A DNA stretch of 64,000 nt. It comes from Diplonema papillatum (lineage: Eukaryota > Euglenozoa > Diplonemea > Diplonemida > Diplonemidae). The notes beneath the pieces were generated by a model. The model was not told the origin of the DNA. It was given only the letters and a program-made list of their open reading frames with translations, and ran no database searches. The DNA is taken from NCBI GenBank assembly GCA_030068145.1, contig JAPJBO010000410.1:62001-126000 (forward strand). The letters are read 5' to 3'. Positions 57,159-64,000 of the stretch are shown piece after piece (positions within the stretch are counted from its first letter, which is position 1; the number at the start of each line of letters is the position of its first letter). A program made the position numbers and the translations under genes.

Positions 57159-60100
57159 CAGGGGTTATTCTGCCCGCCAGCAAGGCCAAAAATGCTGGCG
57201 AAAAAATTTCTTCTGTCAGCGAGAAAATTTTTCTCGCCCTCACGTCGTACAGAGCCCGTCCACCCGCATCTGTCCTTCCATTCTGAGTCTTCGGCGGTTC
57301 GTGGTGCAAGGAGGAAGAGAGAGTCGGAGAATACGTGCGGTTGGTCTGGTGGAAGGGACGGGTACAAGTTAACAAAAGAAGAAGTCAAGACAGGACAAGG
57401 AGGTGCAGCAAGGTTTCAGGGTAGTGTCAAGTCAGTTTTGCGCTTTTTCGCTACCTTCTCCACCGGCTCAGACTCTCCAGCAAACCATGCTGCCCTTAGG
57501 GCTTCGGCTGCGAAGCCAGAAGTAAAAAGGTCGATTACCTCCTCCGCAGTCGCGTCGTCCATCTCCTTCTCATCGGTGTCTTCGATGAAAAAGAGGGCGC
57601 GCAGTGTCGTGTTCAGCATGCGGTTGCGCAGTCGGGTCTTTACACGGGCCAGGGTACTGAACTGGCGTTCACTTTCTGCAGAGGAACTGACAATGGTCTG
57701 TGCCAGTTCGACCAGTTGTCTCAATGGCTGCATGCGGGCACTCGCAGTGCCATCAGGGGCGAAGGCTTGATACACCGCGTGTGCATTTTTGGAGTATCTT
57801 GAGGCGCGTAGAACCTCCTTAAGTAGGGTCCAGTCTCTCACCAGGTCTGCCTCGGTCATTCCGTGCAAAAGGGGAGTGCCGTGGTCTGTCTTCGTTTCCG
57901 AGCGAGTGGTGCTGTATGTGGGTCGAGGCATCGTGTCTGTTGCTGGCACGTCCACTTCATATTGTCGGTACGTGACCCGGCCGGGCTTGCTGTAGTATCT
58001 GTAGAGCTCCCGGATGTGTTCATCCCCCCAGTTTGTAAGGTGCGCGCCCTCTGGCCACGCAATGCGGTCAAAGACAACGAAGTGCCGAAGAACTTCCTTG
58101 GATTCAAACCGGACCGTTGTGGACTTGAGGAGTGCAGCAATGTATGGGGAGGCGATAGTCTGATGGAATGTGCTGAACGCTGCAGGGGTAACGGCAACGT
58201 TGGTCGCTTCGAAGAACGAACGGCGCCAGCAAGTGTAGTATTTCGTGATCTTTTTGGCCCTTTCTTCCGAGCTTAGTGCCCTCAATTCTGCTTCGAGCGA
58301 GTCCACTTCTCTGCAAACATCCGAGATGGTGGTCGCGGTTCCTTGGAAAACAAGAGAGATTGCATGCAGCTTTTCCAGAACGTCACACGCAAGTGCAAGA
58401 CATGCAAAAAATTGCGGCTTACTCACCTCTTTGTACAGGTGCTCTGCGTGGGTGCTGTTCCGCTCGTTCCAGATGCGTCTAAGGGCTTCGCGTATTGCAG
58501 AATACTGCATACGGATGACAGAGACACTTCTCCAGTAGGCCAGCCAGCGTGTATCGGACGGCTCCACCAGGGCACGATTCACCTTCTCACACATCGCTGC
58601 AAATGTCGGGTCTGCGAATACGCTGCTCAGAAGTAGCTTGTTGATGTCGGAGTCGGAGAAGATCAGCCAAAGGGCGCGGACGGTTCTGAAGAAGTCTCCC
58701 ATGAACGCAACTGCTTTTATGCCATCCTGGGCAAGGAGGTTGAGGACGTGGGCACAACACCACATGAAGAGCGCAGTAGCATTGATCCCACCGCGAACCT
58801 TCTTCTCGGCACCCTGAAACTTCCCAGACATCGCCGAAGCCCCATCAAACGAGCAGGATACGAACGAGCCCTTCGGGAGATAACACAGCATCTGCTTTAT
58901 CTTCGTTGCGTAGCCGGTTGCAGTTTGATCGTGCAGGACTTCAAGGCCAATGAAGCGCTCTTGGACAGCATTTCTCCTGAGGTAACGAACGGTGGCCACA
59001 AGTTGGTGCTTTCCCGTCACGTCGGTTGTTGCATCTGCTGTGGCTGACCAAAACCGGGACTCCCTAATCTCGGTGTACAGCCGCTTCTCTAATACCAAGC
59101 CGATCAACTCCAGAAGCTCTCTCACCACAGTTGACGATGTATACGTCACATCCTGCTTCAGCCAAGCACAGAAATCGCGGTCCTGGTGCAAGCAAGAAAA
59201 GAAGGATAGCAAGTCGTGCACGTGCACCGTGTGGGGGATTTCCAGGCGTGCGATTTTAAAGATTGTTTTGACAATCTTGCGCAGTTGAGCCCGCATCTTA
59301 CTGACACCTGAACGAAGGTTTGTCATAATGTCAGAGACAGAAACATGCTCGGCGGACGTTTCGTGCTTCTTCATGCGGTTTCGGAGGTGCGTTTGGTCGG
59401 CGTAAGGCATGTTGATGAGGACTGCTCTTGTACGCGGAAACTTTTGGCTGCAAACCTTGCACTGGGCCCCCGCATCTGACACATCGAGCCATGGATACTC
59501 GGCAAGCCACCTGTCAACAGTGGATCGCAGAATTTTGCCACTGCCAAATGTACGAAACTTCGTGTTTTCTTCCGACTCAGGAGCGGGCTCGTCGTCAACA
59601 ACAATCGGCTCAAATGCCACTGCTGAACCGGACAGGATCACGACCACGACAGCTACTAAAGCAAGAACGGAAAGTCCGACAAGACTGTCATCATCTGGGT
59701 CCGACTCATACTCGGCAACAACCTCGTAGCCTTCAAATGCGGGGGGTTCAACTGCAGCAGGTGGTGTTGGGATGGCAACTTCTGCTTGAGCGGGCAGGTC
59801 TTCGGCTGATGTGCGAGCAGTGAGAGCATTCTCGGCGGCGATCTTCTTTTGAGCAGCATCGTAGGCCTTCACCTTAGCCAGCAACTCGGCGTTCTTCAGC
59901 CTGTTGCTGCCTGTCCCCTGGTTGATGCGCCTGAGGCTTGCTTGCTTCTCAAGCTTCGGTCCTCTCCAGTTCGCGTAGTCGAACTGGATGGTTTCGTCTG
60001 AGGGGCCACGTGCAGCGGCCGCACGGAAACCGAAACTCGCAAGCGACATGTTACTTGGTTTGGGCCTGGCTGACTTTGTGTTAAACAAGAAACAAGACAG

Positions 60101-60416
60101 TGTGTTTGTTAACCTCATCCTGAGTCCCTCTCACAGCCTCCGCGGGCCCGCCTCTGCACTCGACTGTGCTGTTGCCCGGGACCTCTCGTGCATCACCCAG
60201 CCTCGGCCTCTGGCCTCGCCTGCCCTGTCTCGGCCTTCTCGGGCATCACCCAGCCTCGGCCTCCGGCCTCGCCTGCTGTCTCGGCTCTTGTAGGTGACCC
60301 CCCTGACCCCCCACGCAAAAATCCCTTTGGCGAAAAAAATATTTTCGCCAACCCCTTTTCAGATTTTTTTTTTTTTTGGCGAAAAAATTTTTTTTCGCCA
60401 AAGGGAAAAACCCCTG
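57159..60416 (-). mobile_element. Candidate autonomous hAT element
   Basis: CAGGGGTTATTC at 57159 and the complement of CAGGGGTTTTTCCC ending at 60416 bracket the hAT transposase gene. Both ends are followed inward by GGCGAAAAAA / TTTTTCGCC hairpin sequences. The 8-bp flanks (CTCGCTTG and TTGCAGTG) do not match, so the boundaries are tentative although CAGGGGTT is a typical hAT end. Confidence 0.45.
57416..60118 (-). CDS. hAT superfamily transposase, intact 900-codon ORF
   Basis: A BED-type zinc finger lies at about residues 200-260 (C220, C223, H252, H258). The RNase H-like core starts at SATADATTD (D362), has the second acid in SFDGAS (D425) followed by CCAHVLNL, and ends with the hATC dimerisation region (about 795-850) where SSSAESERQFS carries the glutamate (E815). 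There is no internal stop over 2.7 kb, so the gene is young or under selection. It would bind its element's ends and excise and insert it, making 8-bp duplications. Oddly, residues 145-168 (VGLSVLALVAVVVVILSG) are as hydrophobic as a membrane segment; this might be a small unspliced intron or a non-coding expansion. It is a possible source of transposase for the 8-bp-duplication elements at 14.1 and 37.4 kb, although their ends differ. Confidence 0.93.
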   Translation of the reverse strand: MRLTNTLSCFLFNTKSARPKPSNMSLASFGFRAAAARGPSDETIQFDYANWRGPKLEKQASLRRINQGTGSNRLKNAELLAKVKAYDAAQKKIAAENALTARTSAEDLPAQAEVAIPTPPAAVEPPAFEGYEVVAEYESDPDDDSLVGLSVLALVAVVVVILSGSAVAFEPIVVDDEPAPESEENTKFRTFGSGKILRSTVDRWLAEYPWLDVSDAGAQCKVCSQKFPRTRAVLINMPYADQTHLRNRMKKHETSAEHVSVSDIMTNLRSGVSKMRAQLRKIVKTIFKIARLEIPHTVHVHDLLSFFSCLHQDRDFCAWLKQDVTYTSSTVVRELLELIGLVLEKRLYTEIRESRFWSATADATTDVTGKHQLVATVRYLRRNAVQERFIGLEVLHDQTATGYATKIKQMLCYLPKGSFVSCSFDGASAMSGKFQGAEKKVRGGINATALFMWCCAHVLNLLAQDGIKAVAFMGDFFRTVRALWLIFSDSDINKLLLSSVFADPTFAAMCEKVNRALVEPSDTRWLAYWRSVSVIRMQYSAIREALRRIWNERNSTHAEHLYKEVSKPQFFACLALACDVLEKLHAISLVFQGTATTISDVCREVDSLEAELRALSSEERAKKITKYYTCWRRSFFEATNVAVTPAAFSTFHQTIASPYIAALLKSTTVRFESKEVLRHFVVFDRIAWPEGAHLTNWGDEHIRELYRYYSKPGRVTYRQYEVDVPATDTMPRPTYSTTRSETKTDHGTPLLHGMTEADLVRDWTLLKEVLRASRYSKNAHAVYQAFAPDGTASARMQPLRQLVELAQTIVSSSAESERQFSTLARVKTRLRNRMLNTTLRALFFIEDTDEKEMDDATAEEVIDLFTSGFAAEALRAAWFAGESEPVEKVAKKRKTDLTLP

Positions 60417-60654
60417 TTGCAGTGGATTTTTTCAAACGCCACGCACCGGCGCCAAACCGGGAGCTTTGGAGTGAGCAAAACGGTCCCTCTTGCTTGGGCT
60501 TTCCACAGAAGGGCCAAGCCTTTTGAAAAATGGAGCCTTCGGGGTGTCGGGGGTGGTGCTTTCGTGACGCCGTAGCATGAAGGATTCGTTAGAAAGTAGA
60601 CTCGAACGCTATCGCAGGACTCGCAGAAGTCAGTTGGCTCACGCTTGCAGGAAC

Positions 60655-61160
60655 CTAAGTAAAGCTCGCTACCGGGCCCCCTTCAACGTTCCCCAAGCAG
60701 GACTGTAGGAAAAGCACAGTTGCCACCATTGCGTGCTTGTACTGGTCCTTGAAAATAATCGCGTAATCGTGACGGGTGGCAGAGGCCTGACCGATCGAGA
60801 TCTGCAGAATATCTTGGACAGCCCACAGATAAAATTGGCTCGCAATCAAGAGTCCGGTGATAGACGAAAATATGTGCTTGAGTCCAACTTGTCTGCATGG
60901 AAGGGAAGCTGATAAGAAAAGAAAAGTTACTGTCTGCATGGAAGGGAAGCTGACAAGAAGTTATTTCTTGATAAACTGCATGCCCTCACCCGAAGCGTGC
61001 CATTCAAGGCTAACGTTGTTGTCGGCAAACTGTTCTACGATCTCTGGAACAGAAGGATGCAGAGCCCGAAGAACCCAAGGCTTGCCGTGTCCGAAGTCTC
61101 CCTCTCGCCAGCGAAAGAAGCAACCAAGCCAGAGCCTCTCCTTGTGCGCCATTCCGACAC
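60655..61160 (+). pseudogene. Internally deleted relative of the 786-residue transposase
   Basis: 60655-60830 matches the part of copy A coding residues about 60-125 (KLATGPPST, stops thereafter). 60880-61150 matches residues about 675-775 (KLFLDKL-like start, RSVPFKANVVVGKL, then the Lys/Pro-rich tail). About 550 codons are missing between them, and CTGCATGGAAGGGAAGCTGA is duplicated at 60893 and 60932. It is a decayed, non-coding copy on the + strand of transposon B. Confidence 0.85.
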
Positions 61161-62590
61161 TCCAATCCCTCTTGGGTTTGGGCAAGAAGGTGATCTGCAA
61201 TCACGTTCAGAAGCCCAGGTGGCGTTTGCATCAGCTCCTCTACTCTGCGAGACACCGGAAGCTCTCCGGAGATGGTACCTGCATTCCAACTCGTCCTCTT
61301 GGGAAAGGCCAGTCGACGGCTGTATGCAAGTGGGCGGAGGTCCTGGGACTGCGAAGGCGTGACTACCCCACAAGAAGGACTCTGTTCTGCCCCTGCCGCC
61401 ATAGCCATCTTATCCTCGGCCAAGCACAAGTTTCTCCTCCTGCAACGCAACCTTGCCTTCAGCATGGCCATTATGACTGTCATTCTGGTTATCAACCTTG
61501 CTCCTCGCTCGGGTTGCCGTCTTCGACCGCGACCGCCTCTGATAGTTTGGGTTATAATGCAAATCATCTGTGGCGACTTGCGGTGTCGCGGTTACCTCTT
61601 CGTACGTGATGTGTCATTATTTCGCCTCTTTAGCTCGACTTGATTGTCGCGCTCAGGCGCGTTTGGTGCCTCGCTTCTTCTTCGTTTGCTCGTCTAGGTT
61701 GCACCGGCGCTTTCACACGCCGCACTTCACTTTCTGGTGCTCGTGGCACACCCGCTCACTCCACTTTTCGTGTTCCGTAGCGTTGAACACCGCCCATCTT
61801 GCCGCACGCTCTGCCCTTCCACCTCCACACGTAGGGAAAATATCCATCCCCCACGCCTCGTCGCTGAACTCGTGCCGTCGTCAGCTGTGTCTCGAGCACT
61901 TCCATCGTCTCCGTACCACCACGGAAGATCGGCCTTATCTCGTACCCCGTGAGGCACGGCTCCCACCGTTCTCAGCGACCCTATCTTCCCCAGTTTCCTG
62001 TCTGGCAGAAGCGGTCCGTCGCCGTTTCGCTCCAGCGCATCCCCGACGGGTTTTAAAAGTTTTGCGAGTACCCTCGCACGCATGCTCAACGGTGTCCCGT
62101 CCGTCGTCGCTACGACACTGCCCGGAAGATCTAGTTTGGTGCACACTTCAAAGTCGACGGCGAGCTCTGCCATCGAGACGTCACCCACCACGACCAGCAC
62201 ATCCCTTCCAGCCAATACTGCAGCGCCCGGAACCACCTCTCTCCTCCGACCGCCGCGAAGGTCTGCGGTCCCGCGATCGCTTCGAAACCCGGCCGGCGCG
62301 GGGCCTCTGGTAGAACATTTCCTGCTCTCCTTACCGCAGCTGATCCTGTCACTACCGTCACCGTGACTCGCAGTCTGTCCTTCCTTCTCATCCTATTCCT
62401 TCCTCTTCGGGGCACGCATAGCACATGGCCGCGCAAGTTGGGGCCGTAATACTGCACCTTTGTAGCTCTTCCGCCCCACCTTCGCCAGGGCCGACTGCAG
62501 AAAGTGGTCGCCACAAAGGAATTACCCCCGAAATTCACCGATTTTGGCCTGGACTAGGTGGCTTGTCTCCTGGGGTCTTTGATCTTTATA
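61161..62590. other. Interior of copy B without recognisable content
   Basis: Several long minus-strand frames exist (61727-62236 and 62131-62538) in GC-rich sequence. They have no family motif and interrupt each other; they could be a decayed inserted element. 62600-62720 resumes similarity to the 3' end of copy A. Confidence 0.4.
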
Positions 62591-62788
62591 CGCTCGGATT
62601 ACCCGAAACTGTCCTTATTTTGTGACGAAAAAGTGCAAAGTAGCTTAGAAATGCTCTCCAGGACCCAAGGCTGCATTCCTGAAGCACTCAGCAAAAAAAC
62701 AAGAAACGAAAAAAAAAAAAAGACACCCCCCCCCATGTTGAACTACGGGGGAACTACGGGGAACTGGCCCACCGACCACACCAGCGAC

Positions 62789-64000
62789 ACTCTTTTTTTT
62801 TGGATGCGCAAACCCGCAAACCCGCTTTGCAAGAAATCCTCGAGAAGGCCGCCAGTTCAAAAGAACTTCTAGCCTCCGGCGAAAAGGGCTAGCCGTAGTT
62901 AAAGTGTATAATCATACCTACTACCCTCACAGCCTCAATGGTCAACCGGAGACCCTAACACACAGAACCTCTAAAACCTCTAAACCACAATAAACGCTAA
63001 AAAAAAAGCCACCCCGGGCGGCTCCTCGAGTATTTCTTTTGTATAAGCACCTGCTTTGAAGGAAATGCTTGAGGAGACTGCCAGTTGCGAAAGATCAGAG
63101 GACCCAGCGGAAGCGCGCACACGACGCTGCAGCGAGTCCTGGTACTAATACCGGGCCTGCACGAGACGCGACTCCTCGGCCTCTGCGACCGCTACGGGTC
63201 GCACGACGATCGCGCACCCCTGCCGACACCTCAACAACTGCCGCATCACGCCGTGCCGCTCGCCGGAAGCGAGAGAACGAGGACTCCGATTCCGGATCTG
63301 ACTACGAACTTGTCACAATCTACCAGCAGCAGATGCAGCCGTCGCGGGATGCAACACGACGGAAGTGCGCCAAGAGCGACCCATCCGGTGTCACGTAGCG
63401 AAAGGCAGGCATGTAGTGTAGTGCTCATCGGCATGCCGATGACTCCCCACTATCGCAACAATATTTCAAGATCAAAGGAGGTCAATGAGCTGCAGCCCAC
63501 ACGAAACACAGGTAAATCTGGGTTTAGTGGCGAGCGTACGCGTTCAACAAAAGGGACCCACTTTGTAGTTCTCTAGCTTCCTTCGAAATAAGCACAAGCC
63601 AGCCCCTCGAGTATTTTCAATGCAATTCCCAGCCAGCAGAATTCTTTCCACGCCCTGCCTTATTTTCTACTACGTCTCCACTATTCTTCCTTACCTTGCT
63701 CCTCTGCACACTACTAGTATACCTCTGTTTCGGTCCGTCATCCACGCCCTATCCGACGGGTTACCCCCGCCGGCAGAGGGAAATGGAGGGGTATGTGTGT
63801 GGGGTGGAGATCCGAAAACCGCCGGTCCCACATTAACAAAAGAAACACCGAATCTGAGCTCTCCGGCCTTTCTTTCTTGGCGAAGTCAGCATCGTACTGC
63901 GCGCCGACGGTTCACGCTTGGTCCGGGGCCGCCACGGCGCCCTGTGCCTACTGGCCGACCGTTGCCTGGGCAATGAGCGACCACTGTAAAACGACTCTTG
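62789..64000. other. Right-edge stretch, no supported gene
   Basis: Open frames at 63069-63576 are overlapping and Arg-rich with no motif. No repeat pairs with the rest of the window were noticed. Confidence 0.4.

Larger units (their letters stand above)
54902..62783 (+). mobile_element. DNA transposon copy B, 7,882 bp, degraded and invaded
   Basis: TGGTGTGGTCGGT at 54902 and its complement ending at 62783 are flanked by GCGAC (54897-54901 and 62784-62788), a perfect 5-bp duplication. The left TIR matches the right TIR of copy A and the right TIR matches the left TIR of A, so B lies in the opposite orientation. The coding remnant at 60655-61160 is on the + strand, as this predicts. 62600-62720 matches the 3' untranslated region of copy A. 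Nested inside are the foldback 54983-56775, the dispersed repeat 56130-56440 and the hAT gene 57416-60118. Confidence 0.85.

Noticed and set aside
61727..62538. Two minus-strand ORFs inside copy B
   Set aside because: They have no recognisable domain, shift frame between each other and have biased composition. They are kept only as possible decayed insert.
63069..63576. Arg-rich overlapping ORFs near the right edge
   Set aside because: Neither has a motif or exon structure; overlapping frames suggest GC-driven openness.

Overview
This is nuclear DNA from a microbial eukaryote. The genes are interrupted by GT-AG introns whose phases match across the junctions, the intergenic DNA is full of minisatellites and transposons, and the protein families are eukaryotic (Sec1/Munc18, an NDUFAF6-like complex I assembly factor, LINE reverse transcriptase, hAT transposase). 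A secreted multi-domain glycosidase with long Pro/Thr linkers and GC-rich exons with GTGCGT-type donors would suit an algal or other protist lineage such as a stramenopile or alveolate. I cannot name the organism from the sequence, and I see no ribosomal RNA and no foldable tRNA.

Five host genes can be supported, all on the + strand. (1) A coiled-coil protein enters from the left edge and ends at 10771; its 5.7-kb last intron begins with a 2.7-kb minisatellite. (2) An NDUFAF6-like mitochondrial protein runs from 25425 to 27590 or beyond. (3) A single-exon secreted protein with four GH114 domains lies at 32490-36164. (4) Threonine ammonia-lyase with an ACT domain lies at 43986-45558. (5) A Sec1/Munc18 vesicle-fusion protein lies at 49332-52685. 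They share no pathway or operon; they are ordinary nuclear genes separated by repeats. Two orphan terminal-exon candidates (29040-29133 and 30817-30953) remain unassigned.

The rest is mainly mobile DNA. The most interesting part is a DNA-transposon family with two copies whose ends can be read exactly. Copy A (19190-23846) carries a 786-residue ORF and a 317-residue ORF. Copy B (54902-62783) is an internally deleted, opposite-orientation relative loaded with nested insertions, including a foldback element and an intact hAT transposase gene. Both have the same TIRs and 5-bp target duplications, and in both a roughly 28-bp core inside the TIR is flipped at one end. A second, unrelated element (14857-16348, TAA duplication) has the same flipped-core arrangement.

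Other mobile DNA: two hAT-type non-autonomous elements with 8-bp target duplications (14120-14849 and 37417-40662), the second containing a giant palindromic tandem array; a TTAA-flanked MITE nested in copy A; a TA-flanked MITE; further hairpin MITEs; a 5'-truncated LINE (16469-18138); and several dispersed repeat families. Palindromic tandem arrays recur as a theme at 15.8-16.2, 28.3-28.9, 38.4-40.4 and 55.0-56.8 kb.
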